DNA from: Diplodia intermedia
Taxonomy: Eukaryota; Ascomycota; Dothideomycetes; Botryosphaeriales; Botryosphaeriaceae
Reading direction: 5' to 3'
DNA length: 64,000 nucleotides
NCBI GenBank assembly: GCA_021495925.1
Contig: JAKEKT010000029.1
Coordinates: 186,001-250,000 of the forward strand
Below, in pieces: positions 1 through 11,758 of the stretch; positions within the stretch are counted from its first letter, which is position 1; every line of letters starts with the position of its first letter. Below the pieces are notes generated by a model. It worked only from the letters and a program-made list of their open reading frames with translations, searched no databases and had not been told where the DNA came from. A program made the position numbers and the translations under genes.

Positions 1-435
1 CGTCTCGCCCAGCACCGCCGTCATCTCGCTGCCCGAATACGTCGTCGGCACGCACACATGCGGCACGCCGCCCGGCACGCGCACCGCGATCGCCTTGCCC
101 AGCCCGACGGCGCTGCCGCCGCCGATCGACACGAGACCGTCGGCTGGTGCGCCGCCGTCGGCTGCGCGCGCGAAGGCGGCCAGCGCGCGCTCGGTGACGT
201 GCGTCGGCGTGTGCATGGCGGCTTCGGCGAAGACGCCGGCGATGGTGGCGATGTTGGATGCGGAGGCGAGCAGCGTCGAGGTGAGGAGCGAGGTGAGCAG
301 CGAGGATCTGCTGCTGTTGCTGAGGAGGAGGAAGGGCCGGGAGATGTGTAGCCGTGACAGCTCGGCGGGGAGCTGGGACAGGGCGCCGGCGCCGAAGATG
401 ACGCGGGTGGGGTTGGGGGTGTAGGCGAAGATGGG

Positions 436-467
<32 letters not shown>

Positions 468-471
468 GCAT
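1..471 (-). CDS. maleylacetate reductase-like Fe-dependent alcohol dehydrogenase, N-terminal part
   Basis: The open frame runs from an ATG at 471-469 to the window edge, giving 157 codons; the C-terminal part lies outside. It reads as the NAD-binding half of an iron-type alcohol dehydrogenase: a strand-start motif ending FGAGAL near residue 25, the glycine-rich GGGSAVGLGKAIA near residue 125, and VPTTYSGSEMTAVLGET at the edge. The last stretch is close to maleylacetate reductase (VPTTYAGSEMT...GET), which reduces maleylacetate to 3-oxoadipate in hydroxyquinol and resorcinol catabolism; this assignment is from family knowledge. The protein starts with Met followed by 11 Gln encoded by pure CAA repeats, so the true start could vary. 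The metal-binding histidines expected in the C-terminal half cannot be seen here. Confidence 0.85.
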
Positions 472-1772
472 CTTGTTGCGGGGGCTGGTGTTGCCGGTGT
501 TTTTTTTTTTTTTGGCGATTACAATGTGGCGGTGGAGGAGGAGGAGGAGGAAGGACTGGTGTCTGCCATCTTAGAAACTTATGCGGGGTTTTGGGAGCAA
601 ATGCGGTTTTGTAGCTTAGTTGGAGGTGGGGGGACGGGACGACCGTCTCCCGTCTGTCTGCCGATGACGACGATGGAGGGGCAGCTTTCGTCGGTGGAAG
701 GGCAGCATGTGGGGTTGGTTTCATTCCCCGACAGACGACACCCCACCACCAAGCCACCGCCGTGAGGTCTGCCGTTGCGCCATCCAATTCGCTGCCATTT
801 CTCAGTCACTTCAACTTTTTTTTCTTTCGCCGGGCTAATTAATGTTGACATAACGTGCCAGCAATGGCATTCAGATATAAATTTCCTCAGCAGCAGAGGT
901 TAACTAACTACCCGAAGGGGGAAAAAAGCATGCGTCGCGGACCAATTCCGCCCCGTCAACCTTTGACATGTTCATAACCAAGCCTGCAGCGACCTTTCCC
1001 CGTCTTTCCGCTCCCATTATTGTTTGACAGAGATGGTAGTGTCAGCAAATTTTATGCCAGTTCTACAATAATCCTGCAAAGCATATAACCCCTGCCTTTC
1101 CGATTGCGCGCCTAACGCATAACGGTAAGGTGCCATGTCCGGGACACGGCTCGTACGTAGCTGTAGTAGTAGAGATGGTACGTACCAGAAGATCGGCGCC
1201 CTAACGGTCTCGAGCGCAACGCCGCCGTGCGACGGCGTCGTCTGTACCTGAGAGTGGCTGAACCGGACCAAATGCCAAAAAAAAAAAAAGTCTTGAAAAC
1301 TCTGCGTACGAGATATTTTTTTGGGGGGAAATGGATGCATATATATCTCTCTTAGATTAGAAGTTAAAAAAAAAATTTGAAATTTCACGAGATACCTCCT
1401 CCCAATGAAGCAACGTATTAGAAAAGCAAGTGTTGGGGGAGATCAATCTTCTTTGTGCCAAGCCAAATCCGTTTCCTTTCTATGTAGCCAGAGGTGGTAT
1501 CCTTCCGTAAGTCGTTAAGCGGGGGTTAGAAATAAAAGAGAGCAAGAAGGGATGAAAATCTATACACCACCACGCATCGTTGAGCCCTTCCCGTATGATG
1601 CACCGGCGCCCGATTGTCCCATGCCCAAGTCCGAAGCCAATCTGAACTTCTTCTCCTCGAAAGCACCAGGCGCCGAAAACCCTTTTTTCCCTCCCGTAAA
1701 AAGCAAAGCACGAACCCACCAGAACCTCGTATCGTACACGCTTCTCCTTCCGACCTCTCTCTCTCCGCAAGC
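472..1772. other. intergenic, no supported gene
   Basis: This 1.3 kb lies between the start of the reductase gene and the stop of the ZIP gene. It holds T-rich runs (around 501-514) and several small open frames without recognisable domains. I see no gene here. Confidence 0.6.
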
Positions 1773-2447
1773 TTATGCCCACTTGCCAAGCAGCGCCATC
1801 AAGGCAGCGCCCAAGCACATCAGCACGAAGGCCGAAAGGACCGTCTTGATGGGAGCTTTGGACATGGTGGGCGAGAACATGAACTCGTGAGCCATGAGCT
1901 CGACGAGGCCAGTGTAGATGAGAATACCGGCCGAAATGGCATCGAAAACGCCGTTGGCAATGAGCGAGGTTGCGCCCTCCGGGGCGAAGCTGGAACGCAC
2001 ACCGAGGCCAATGGCGATGGCGATGGGGGTCGAGATGCCAAAGGCGATGGCAAGCAGGTAGGGAGTCCAGCGCTTGCTGCTGGGCCAGGGCACCGCCGAC
2101 AGACGGGAACCCAGACCGAGCCCCTCGAAGGTCTGGTGGAAGACGAGGACAATGTAGAGAGTGGTGAACTCCTCGCCGGAAACGGCGAGCGTCAGGCCAA
2201 TGAAGATCGAGTGGAAGATGACGCCAAACTCGAGGATGAAAATGGCGGTGAGCTGGGCGGCGTATGACTCAGGCATCAGCCCACTCTTCTCCCAGTCCTC
2301 GCTGAGGTCCTCATTGGCGGCGTGGTCGCGGCTGTGGCCGAGATGGTCCTGGCCCGGAGTAGACGAGGTAGGCTCAATGCTGTCGGCACTCTTGTGCATG
2401 TCGACATCGTCCTTGTTGGCAGCCGTTGCATGGGCAGAGCGCTCAAC

Positions 2448-2478
<31 letters not shown>

Positions 2479-3050
2479 CCACCAAAGTGAGCATAGCGCA
2501 TGGCGATGAGTTCGACAAAGAAGAGCACCATGACGGTCATGAGGACAATACCCTCAGCCCAGTCATACTCGGTGATCGGACCAGTCAAGCACTCGTTGGT
2601 GAGGGCCTCGACGGCGGGCGCAAGCAACTGATCGGAGTATTAGAAACCGATGCCAAGACGGGATATTAGATTCACTCACGTGGATGAAGGCTGTCGCAAT
2701 GATGACACCGGAGCCAAAGAACTTGGTGATGAAGAAGGGCCACTCGGGCATACCGGCGCCCGCATGGCGGCGGGCGTAGACGGGGAACCAAGCACCTGAT
2801 GGACGATAAGCATGTGGAGAAAGTGCGGGAGGAGTGGAGGCAATGGCTTACCAAAGAAGGAGCCAACCAGGATGACGAAGATGGAGGAGATCCTGACGCC
2901 CATTCTTCCGTCGTACTCATTGCTCGTGTCACAGTAGCCGGGGGTACCGACGAGGTCCTCGGGCACGGACGAGGAGCCGGCGGACTCGGCGCCCTCCTCC
3001 TGGCGCAGGACCAGGTGTGCAACGTTGAGCGCGGTTTCCACGACCGACAT
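1773..3050 (-). CDS. ZIP-family zinc transporter (Zrt1/Zrt2-like)
   Basis: Predicted exons on the minus strand are 3050-2852, 2795-2680 and 2627-1773, joined in frame to give 389 residues. It is a plasma-membrane-type ZIP transporter importing Zn(II), perhaps also Fe(II). After a hydrophilic N-terminus come the first membrane segments (about residues 50-110), including GSGVIIATAFIH. A cytosolic loop follows with alternating His-Asp at about 156-165. The family core is present: HSIFIGLTLAV in TM4 (His about 244) and HQTFEGLGLGSRL in TM5 (His about 269). The start was chosen because the preceding in-frame ATG lies in poorly conserved sequence. About 230 bp upstream is a single CAAGGT (3275-3280, minus strand), the core of the Zap1/ZafA zinc-response site, but one 6-mer is weak evidence. 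Family assignment is secure; substrate is inferred. Confidence 0.93.
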
Positions 3051-4923
3051 GGCTGCGGCGACGGGTAGATGCGTGTGGTGAAACGAAGAGCAGCTGGCAG
3101 CGGGATTTTCGAAGGGGATGCTGTTCGCTGGCGCAGGCCCAAGTCGGATGGCCCAAGACGTGAAAGTGCAGTCAATCTCGGGAGCTTGTCGCAGGCGCGG
3201 CGGCTGGTTGGCTTTAGTAGGAAGAGTGGAGGGCCCTAGGGTCGCGACAACAGGTAGTGTATCTCTCGTTGAGCACCTTGATGGTTTTCTCGCGCTAGCC
3301 GAACCACTGGCCCACACATTCGTCGTGAGAGAGCAAGAACGCCCCGCTGGCTATTTAAGTCGGCTCGCCAAACGGGCGCCTGACGCGGCCTTGCGGGCGC
3401 CATTTCACAGCGAGCCTTGTCTGTCATTCGCAACACGGCAGAGTCGCGCTGCGTGTCGAGGTTGACGTGCGCCTGGTGTGGCATCATCGGTGAGGCCGCC
3501 CGCCAGTCGTATTTTCCGCTGACACAGCAGCCCCAGCCCCGGCAGCCAGCACGGGCCTGAGGCGGCGATCCCCGCGCTCTTGGCCGTCAGCAGAGTTTGC
3601 CTCTCCGCCCGTGGCTCGTCTGCGCTGCCGCCGCCATGGTGTTGTGCCCCCTGCTCTGTGGCCCTCAGCCGTGTTCCGGGACACCACGGTGCGGCCAAGT
3701 CACACTATCCAGCGAATCCGGACGACGACACTCTGATGGACGCGAGCGAGCGGCTGAAATCGCGCACCCTCGCCACGTCGTGCCTGGCGCGTATGCGGTC
3801 ATGCGGTGGAGCTGCGAATTTTTGCGGGATCATCGACGGGCAAACCTGCATAGGACACTACCCGGTAACTGGGATGCGGCAGCGGGGGCAGTATCCAGAG
3901 GACCGGCGGTCGCGTGGGTTCACGGCCAGCGGTGCCCGATGCGCGCTCGTGACTGATGAGTGGACGCTCCCCACCGGGACATGGAGTACGGCGCGGTGTA
4001 GGCCCGAGGTGCCGACGAGAAAAGCATGTCGAGGGCGGTGCGTCTCCAGCGATTCGTGGCTGCGGTTGCGTGGAATTGAGGACGGAACGGGCTCGCGCTT
4101 GGGTGAAGCGACGTCTGGTGTTCTTCAGTCATGTCGGCAGCCATGCCAAGCCCCACCCACGCCGCTACCCGCATGCCACCTTACTGAAGCAGTAAATGAC
4201 CTGCATATCCGAAGCACCGTTTGCGAAGAGGGAAGCTGAGTCGGGCCTTTCGGCTGCTGCGGGTCGGTCCTTCGTCACTGGCTCTGCTCCTGCTTGCTCC
4301 GCCGAGGGAATCGAGCTGCCTTATATACCTACTAGCCTCCGATAGTCTGTTTGTGTCCGAGCACACGTGAAGCTTAACTCGTCTGATTTATACCTCTGCC
4401 TCGGCCCTCACACGCGCACAAGGCCAACGTGACAGCCTGTTCAACCAACCTTCTGTGCGTCGCGGCAATTGGTGCGTTGCAATAGCAGCCTCGACATTGT
4501 TGCAACAAAAGCACAGCCGACTGCACTCAATGCAGTGCTCGGTAGACAGCCCTTATATTGCAACAGACATAAATTGGGTTGAGTGTTCCCAGCGCTTGCA
4601 GAAGAAGGACATCACGCACGATTGACGGAGATGCTTCCCGCAGAGGATTGTGTTTTGTTGTTCTACTTGTGCATGTGAACAACCCCTCGACTCTTCGCCA
4701 CTGTGTCTGCGCGAGGTTGCAGCGCGTCCAATGCTGTATGACCCGGCCGTGCATGGCACCAATATGGAAGGTCGGAAAAGAAAATGGTCCCATCGCCGTA
4801 ACCCGTCCGAAAGGAGAAAAGCCCGCTGATGTAAGGAAGATTTGCCGCCCGGGTATCCTGACTGTGAAAGAAATCACCTCCCGTAGACGCCAGCCAACAC
4901 AAAACCACCGCCGTTGAATTGTT
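3051..4923. other. intergenic, no supported gene
   Basis: This is the upstream region of the ZIP gene and the 3' side of the gene ending at 4924. Several frames of 60-220 codons are open on both strands, but all are Arg/Cys/Pro-rich, overlap one another and show no domain. A TTAAATAG-like sequence on the minus strand near 3350-3358 could be a TATA element for the ZIP gene. Confidence 0.5.
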
Positions 4924-5655
4924 CTAGTCACGCTTGAAGAACGAGAACCTCGGGGAGCTCTTGGCGGGAGACTTGCGCTTGTAGATGATCCTCACGCCAT
5001 CGGTGAGCTCATCCAGTTTGCGGCGCTCTGGCGTAGTCGGGTCCATGCCGAAAGAGTCCTCTTGATCAGCCTGGCCGGAGTGGGCATGGCGGGGGAGGTA
5101 GTAGTCGCGTGGAATCGAGTCCTCCGCGGGGATCTTGAGCTTCAACTTCCTCTGCTTCTCGGGCTCGGCCTTCTGTTCCGTCGCATTCATCGTAGATTTG
5201 CCAGAGTTGGTGGTCATGGAATCCCTAGCGGACGAGTGCTTCAGGCGGGCATCAGGGACTGCCGTGTAGTAAGTATCTCTTTTCTTGAACTTAGGAAGCC
5301 TCAGAAACCTACCGGCCTGCTCTTTGGCCCTGGAGACTAGAGAGTCAAGCTTGCGCTTCTTGCGGAGGGGCTTGACGGGCTTCGAAGCCGGGGGATAAGT
5401 GATGTCAACCAGCTTGGGCTTGCACACGCGAGCGACTTGGGCAATGCCAATTTCGGGATCCGTACAGTACTCCTCGCCGCAATGTTCGCATGCTTCAAGG
5501 CTGGAAGTCACCGAGAATGAGCCGCTATCGTCATCTTCGTCGCTGGCTTCATCATCGTCGTTGACCTGACCACGGTCGTTGACTTGACCGTCGTCGTCGA
5601 CTGGACTGTTCTTGAAGAGCTTCTGGTCGCTTTTCTCGGCGGGGAGGCTCTGCAT
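4924..5655 (-). CDS. hypothetical charged protein with a CxxC...C patch
   Basis: A single open frame of 243 residues starts at ATG 5655; the frame is open further upstream to about 5826 but without an ATG. The N-terminal third is very acidic, with Asp/Glu runs including DEDDD near residue 40. It is followed by CEHCGEEYC, which could bind a metal. The C-terminal two thirds is basic (for example KPLRKKRKLDS and KLKLKIP) and ends FSFFKRD. I do not recognise a family. The KKRK clusters suggest a nuclear protein, but that is inference. The regular charge pattern and the length of the frame make a real gene more likely than chance; an upstream exon may be missing. Confidence 0.55.
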   Translation of the reverse strand: MQSLPAEKSDQKLFKNSPVDDDGQVNDRGQVNDDDEASDEDDDSGSFSVTSSLEACEHCGEEYCTDPEIGIAQVARVCKPKLVDITYPPASKPVKPLRKKRKLDSLVSRAKEQAGRFLRLPKFKKRDTYYTAVPDARLKHSSARDSMTTNSGKSTMNATEQKAEPEKQRKLKLKIPAEDSIPRDYYLPRHAHSGQADQEDSFGMDPTTPERRKLDELTDGVRIIYKRKSPAKSSPRFSFFKRD

Positions 5656-6455
5656 GGTAAAGAGTCGGATTGTATGGATGGCTTTAGGGGTGCAATGTCG
5701 GTGGTGAGGGCAGTCTGGATCTGGCAACTGGATCGGCTTGATGTGCGCGTCGTCAGGTCTGGGCAGTGTCTCCACAGGTGTGATATCTTGGTCGCAGACA
5801 CGGACTAGCTCGGGGTGAGGGAGCACCGGGCGCGACCGATCTGGTTGTTTTCGGGCTGGGTGAGCTCCAGCTCTGCTCGGCGGCGATGGTGCGAAAGGTG
5901 CTAGTGTCGGCGAGCTGCTGAAGTCGAGCGCTGTGCGAGCAGACCCGGCTTCAGGCTGCCGCGCAGCAGGGCGAAGGTGAGCAAAAGGTAAGCAGACCGA
6001 TTGCGAGTGAAGGGTGTGTGGGTTGTGTTTGGGGAAGCAAGATAGCCGTCGACGGCAGTTGAGGTGGTGAGCGGATGCTGGCGATGGAAGAAAACGGCTG
6101 TTGACAGAAAAGCGGCCCTACCCGCCGGCTCACCACAACACCTTCTCAACCGTCCACCTGAATGCTTCTACTCCTAATATTTGTGTGGATTTTGAGATTC
6201 GTTTGCTCTTTTTTTGCAGCGTGTTGGACCATTCTTACCATGCCCACAGCCCTTCTGTATGCCCGGACATACAGCCTCACCTCACTGATCTGAGAAATAA
6301 ACGGACGACCTATGTGAGAGAACTTTTAGCATGACCCTTCCATTGATTGTTCTGGGGTAAATCAAGCCAGCGGGTTCAGGTTCGAGCGGCCTCAGTTAGG
6401 TGACAGAAGATTTGAACATTCTGGGCCCAACCGAAGATGCTACACTCTTCCTACA

Positions 6456-6533
6456 TAGGTAGTTGAAACTCCAGACGTGGTTGCGCGCCTTCAAGACACA
6501 GATCTACGTCCGGATGTTGGATTCAACTACCTA
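6456..6533. repeat. palindromic MITE-like element, copy a
   Basis: An imperfect inverted repeat of about 78 bp. The left end reads TAGGTAGTTGAA and the right end TTCAACTACCTA. Inside the right arm is the family core GATC(C)GGACGT seen in the other copies; the left arm has a small deletion. The same arm sequence recurs at 7523, 33068, 36226 and 60988. It has no coding capacity. Confidence 0.75.
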
Positions 6534-7522
6534 CACAAGCAGGATGCACTACATGTATGAGGAAGATGCGGGTGAGGTTAACTGTTGCGGAGCCCGCTGT
6601 GACGTGACAATAGAAACCATGGCTGAAAATGACGTGGGAATGCGATTGATGCATCAAGATGAAGGCAGCATTTGGATATGCTTACCTTGGCTCCGACCGA
6701 GGCCGATCCCTAGGGTTGGATAAGGCTGGCAGGACCGGAAGTCTAAATAGCAAAAATCCTGTGGAACCTTGCCGGATATCGACGGAGTGGGATCGAGAGA
6801 TCACAGCCGAGAAGGTGTGCAGGAAAGAAGCAGAAGACGGTGCGACGAGCGAAGCACACGTCCGCTCAAGGACAACGCAGAGTCAAACACGAGGCTCTCT
6901 AGGCAGTCGTGCGGACAAGGTGGATGGAAGAGGAAATTGCAGGCAGAGGGCCAGTGCGGCGCCTTGCCGTGTGCGGAAAGTCAAGAAAGATGAGCGCCGA
7001 CTCAAAGCCGTGGGCTGGCCCCGAGAAGAAAGAACACGTCAAGCAAAAAAAAAATTGACGATGGTCAGAGACATGAAGCAAGGAAACTTGAGGCTGGGCC
7101 GGCTTGAGCAACGCCGTTGGTCGCGCAAGAATTAACGCGACTCGGCCTGGGCACGTCGACACTGCCACTGCCATCCTCAAGGGATACTGGTAAGGCGTGC
7201 ATAGGCTCAGGCCTAACACTCGCGAGCTGACGAGTGCTCCGTCTTGTCCTGTGAAGAGCACGCAGCAGGTTGCAGAGGGATAGACATCCGTCTAACACAC
7301 TCACGTGGTTTAGTTGGATTTAATGCGGCCACGCGGAGGGGCAATGGAGCGCGCGGATTCGTCGACGCTTGCAGATAGAACAATGAGAATCAATGCGCCA
7401 GTAGTGCGGCCCAGGCTTATCCGTGATGTATGACTCGCGAACCTGGGGCAGAATGTCTTGGGTGCTGGCACAGCGAGTGACGGAAGAATTGAGCCCACCC
7501 GCATCTGTCTGCCTCAGAGAGA

Positions 7523-7605
7523 TACGCAGTTCAATACAAGATCCGGACGTTAATGTGAATGTTAAATGCGCACATTTACGTCCGGGTCTTGTATTCAACT
7601 GCGTA
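7523..7605. repeat. palindromic MITE-like element, copy b
   Basis: This is the best preserved copy: 83 bp, almost a perfect palindrome. The left arm starts TACGCAGTTCAATACAAG and the right arm ends CTTGTATTCAACTGCGTA, with inner arms that read GATCCGGACGT and ACGTCCGGGTC. Only a few positions do not pair. It would fold into a long hairpin as RNA or cruciform DNA. Confidence 0.85.
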
Positions 7606-8406
7606 GAAAGATTGGTGGGGTTGGAAGGCCCAATTCTTCTGTCACCTGCTGTGCTGGCATGGGCGAAACGGTCGCAGGACAGGGCGGATGATAAGAAACA
7701 GCTAGGAAGGGTAAAGCGCGGCTGGCGTGGCCGGATACATATCTGCGACAGCGTCGAGAGATTCAGCTTTCTTGCACAACTTGCCTTCGACCCTCGACCA
7801 CCGCCAAAGAAGCGCCTGCGACCGTTGCGACCGTTCCGGAAGGGTGGAGCGCCTGACACTGACGCCACGACAATGTAATCCGAGCCCGGGCTGCAGACCA
7901 CCCCAGGCCATTAGCGGGGCCGTGCCGGGCGTCGACATGGAAAACGAGCTTCCGAGCTGCTGCGCGCCGCTGCCATGGGCCGGATGACATCTGCATTCCA
8001 TCAACGCATCGCGAGAGGCTGGGCGCGCAGGCCATCAGCTGAGCGACTGCGCTGTTTCAAGGCCTCGACCGCGGCGCCAGGCCGGGCAACCCGCTGCTTC
8101 GACACGCCGTTCGGGGAAGGCGCGGTCTGGACGAGATGGGAATGTTGATTGCAGAGGCCGAGGCGATGGCAGCAGCGAACGGGAGGTCCTCGCTGATCGC
8201 CCGGCGGGGGCACAGACCACCGCTTGCCGTCCGCAGTTTAGTCTTGTCATGACGTACGGGACCAACGCGGGGTGGCTGGATTTGGCAAGCTCGCAGGTAC
8301 TTGTTGAAGCTCTGCTGCCTTCTCCGCTTTCTCCTCTCCAATACCTCCGCGCCCTTGATTCTCCTCCAGCTTGCCATTGCCACCCGGAGACAAAGAACCG
8401 CCCACC

Positions 8407-9548
8407 ATGATCCACCCCGAGCAGGTCGCCGATATGCTGAGGAAGACGTCGAGTCTGCTCGTCCCCACGAGGTAAGGGAGCTCCCGCTGCTGCCTGCGCT
8501 GCGCTCTAACATGATGCAGCACCGCCTCGCCCTCTCCCATCGACCCCATCCCAACCGTCATCCGTACGTTTGTCTCTGCAGATCCCGCCTGCCTTCACTG
8601 ACCACAGGCCAGCCGACCACTCGATCCACCAGAATGCTGGTGAAGCCGGCGCCAGGACGCTCTGGGTGGTCTTTGTGCTGATGCTGCTTGCCACCATCGT
8701 CTTCTCTGGACTGTCCTGGACCGTCCCGACTGTGAGTCGAAGCCGAAAGCCGCAAACGCGCCGCGCACGTAGCTGACAATTCGCAGTCTCGCCGCTTGTA
8801 CCATGTTGTCACTACCCTGATCACCATCATTGCCACTCTTTCGTACTTCGCAATGGCTACTGGTCATGGTGTGTCGGAGCACCACACCAAGGTTCGCGAG
8901 TCGCACAAGCACGTCCCCGACACGTACCACGACGTCTACCGTCAGGTCTACTGGGCTCGTTATGTCGACTGGGCTCTGACCACTCCTCTGCTCCTTCTCG
9001 ACCTCTGCCTTCTGGCCGGCGTCGATGGTGCCCACACTCTGATGGCCATCATTGCCGACGAGATCATGATCCTCACTGGTCTTTTCGCCGCTTTCGGCAA
9101 CGAGGGCACTCCTCAGAAATGGGGCTGGTATGCCATTGCTTGCATTGCCTACCTCGTCGTCATCTGGCACCTTGCCCTCCACGGTCGTGCCAAAGCTTTG
9201 GCTAGGGGCGACAGCGTCAAGAAGCTTTTCGGGTCCCTTGGTCTCTTCACCCTGATCCTCTGGACTGCCTACCCTATGTAAGTTGTTCTCCATCCTGGGC
9301 ACGACGATTCAGCGCTAATGTGAAACAGCGTCTGGGGTGTCGCCGATGGCTCCCGCAAGGCCTCGGTCAACGACGAGATCATTGCTTATGCCGTCTTGGA
9401 CATTCTTGCTAAGCCGGTCTTTGGTCTCTGGCTCTTGCTCAGCCATGCCAGGTTGTCCGAGACGAACGTGGAGCTTGGCGGCTACTGGACCCATGGCCTT
9501 ACCGGCGAGGGCGCCATCCGCATCGGCGACGACGATGAGGGCGCGTAA
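8407..9548 (+). CDS. microbial rhodopsin, proton-pump type
   Basis: Predicted exons are 8407-8471, 8520-8563, 8613-8731, 8787-9277 and 9329-9548, giving 312 residues. The third exon starts at 8613 rather than at the nearer AG (8580-8581), because only that acceptor keeps the frame and gives PTVIPDHS, as expected for fungal rhodopsins. It is a seven-helix retinal protein. Helix C has RYVDWALTTPLLLLDL: Arg134, Asp137 (proton acceptor, bacteriorhodopsin D85) and Asp148 (proton donor, D96). Helix G has AYAVLDILAK with the retinal Schiff-base Lys268. Having both carboxylates fits an outward proton pump like the Leptosphaeria maculans rhodopsin rather than a sensory opsin. It likely resides in the plasma membrane. 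The C-terminus ends in acidic GDDDEGA. No carotenoid gene is adjacent, so retinal supply must come from elsewhere. Confidence 0.95.
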
Positions 9549-11758
9549 GCGTGCAACCTCAAGCGTCAAGCCCACGGTGGCCCTGTCGCTCTCAGCGACA
9601 CGACATCCAAACCACACCCACACCTGCAAAAGTTGAAGGATGCGCAGGACAGTCAACCGAATGTGCGAGAGCACCCATTGCAAGAAAATTGGCATTCAAC
9701 ATCGAAATTTCCATTATCCACCCCTGTCAACACACCTTTCTCAGATAGCTTAATGAGTGCATGTACTTAATCAATCGAATGGAGAACGGAGGAGGCCTCT
9801 ACGATCGTGAGCCAAAGTCTAGCTGTGTACCGAGTGATCGAAGTCTGTGGTCGAAGCCCGCTCAGCTCCGAGGATAGGCTTTTCTTAGGCCACATGCAAT
9901 CATTTTTCCGCTTGGTTGCTGCCTGAACCCTGGGTCGCGGCGATCTAAAGTGCGGGGAGAGCAGGGATATGGCTTATTACGCCATGGGCCCCTTTCGACG
10001 CTAGCTGATTCAATGAAACAAGCCTTCACCTTTTCGCTAGCTGCTACGAGAACAGGTTTTCCAAAACCAAGACGCGCATCTTCTCAGGGATCACGTCTTC
10101 GACGAAGTTTCATCTTCCACCAGACTCCCCCAAGTTTGTAAACGTAAAACTGCACTGTATAACTACTGACTAGAAACATTGCTCGCCACAATTAACCTGG
10201 ACCTCGGCTCCCTCTACTGATCTGTAAAGCATCTGGAAGAACCACGGGCGGGAGGGGAAGCCAGGCATTATTCTATGGCAAATGGCAGGCAGCAGCAATC
10301 CAACGCATCCCATTGGTTCTAAACGCATCCCACCATCCCGGCGGGCAATCATTGCGGGGGCTGCAGCAAGCGGTGATGCATGTAATCACCCAATGCATGC
10401 ACGTCCCCTCCTTGGGGGTTTTCCACCGCATTATTACACACATGCTTGAGCGTTGGGAGATTCAACGGATTTTTCTGTGGCGAATGAAAAGACGAGGTTG
10501 CAGTCACGAACGCGGCGAGCCGCTTTGTTGGACAATGTTTTTGAGTGTGGTGGGTTGGAAGCGGATGGATGGGAGGATGATGATTGCGTTATAAGCAGGT
10601 CGGGCAGTCGCCCGCTTTGGGTGCGGCCGGAAGTCTTCGGCGTAGGTATGTAGCAGTGTGGAGGGGGGAGGGGGGGTTTGGTGGTGGTGGGGCTGGATAC
10701 GAGACCAAACCGTGTCACCTGGCGCGCGTCGCTCCTTTGTTGACTGCTACTCTGTCTACAGCGGTTGCAGACGGGATGCTTTGCTTTTTTCCAAAGCTAT
10801 TGCTGGCCATGTTTTGGTGGAGTTCAGCTTATGCTTGCGGGCTTTTGCGGGCTTGCTACGAAACTGCTGAACGTGGGAATTCGTCGGGGAGGAGCTGATG
10901 GCTTTGTACGCCCGTGGCGGCTGACCTGTCAGCTCCTCTGTCCCGGCATACACGCCGCCTTTGTTTACTCCCAAGAGCTACCTACCCACCGAGGCTGATC
11001 CGGGGAGGGCGGGACGCTGTATATATCCAAAACGGTGGAACGGCGACGGGACTCTCAGGCGCGGAAGAGGCGGAAATTGGCATCTGCCGAACAGACTTAA
11101 GGTTGGATGGAAGGGCGGATGCAAAACGCACGTGTGTCTCGATGAGGTAGCATGGTGGCTTTCCACCGAATCGCTGTTTCATGGTTTGATTAGCAAGGCC
11201 CGGGCTGGTCCTCGAATGGGAACTCTCAGGCCATTCACGATGTCCGTTGTGGCGTGTGCGCGGGCGGATGTGGCAGCAGCTGAGAACCACGTCGTTGCTT
11301 GCCCACGCTTGTATCTGGAGCTTGATTCAGCCCTACTGTTTACCCTCCGGCCCCGTGCGACCCATGATGTGTGGGGCCCGTCATTCCAGGCGCGGCGGAA
11401 GCGTCGGCAGAGAGTCGAAGCTTCGGTGATCTGTGCCCTCGAGAAGGCGGGAGAAGGGTCTGAGAGGGTTGTTGCGGCCCTTTCGTGGCGTACGGGCGAC
11501 GTACTCGTCATAGTACCGTGGAAGTATCGGGACAGGGTAGCAGCTTCCCTTCGTTGGAAATGACTCTTCCAGCTCACCTCACCGACTACATATAGCTACG
11601 TAGGGTTATCCGCTTTCAGTCCTCGAGTTTCACTCTGCAAGCATATAAGGAAGCTTCCTACGATACGCTTATTTTTACCGGGCAGTACGAAGCCTTTTGA
11701 GCCGGACCGCTATTCACTCTGCTCCTTTCGTCGCCTTGCAATACCAACAGCAGAAGAG
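9549..11758. other. intergenic, no supported gene
   Basis: This 2.2 kb follows the rhodopsin. The longest open frame (10961-11563, +) starts on a TTG, has no domain and is overlapped by antisense frames. I see nothing I can support. Confidence 0.5.

Larger units (their letters stand above)
5656..8406. other. gene-poor region with two palindromic elements
   Basis: In 2.7 kb between the unknown gene and the rhodopsin I find no credible coding exon. The region contains two copies of an approximately 80-bp palindrome at 6456-6533 and 7523-7605 (annotated separately). The other open frames are short and overlap on both strands. Confidence 0.5.

Noticed and set aside
3275..3280. CAAGGT zinc-response core upstream of the ZIP gene
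   Set aside because: A single 6-mer is expected by chance; no second site or extended palindrome found.
3580..4239. 219-codon plus-strand frame
   Set aside because: Starts on a non-ATG codon, Cys/Arg/Ser-rich throughout, overlapped by other frames on both strands and no domain; reads as chance in GC-rich DNA.
6456..7605. Palindromes as introner-like elements
   Set aside because: They lack GT and AG ends and lie outside genes, so a MITE-like origin fits better.
10961..11563. 200-codon plus-strand frame
   Set aside because: Starts on TTG, no domain, and an antisense frame of similar size overlaps it.
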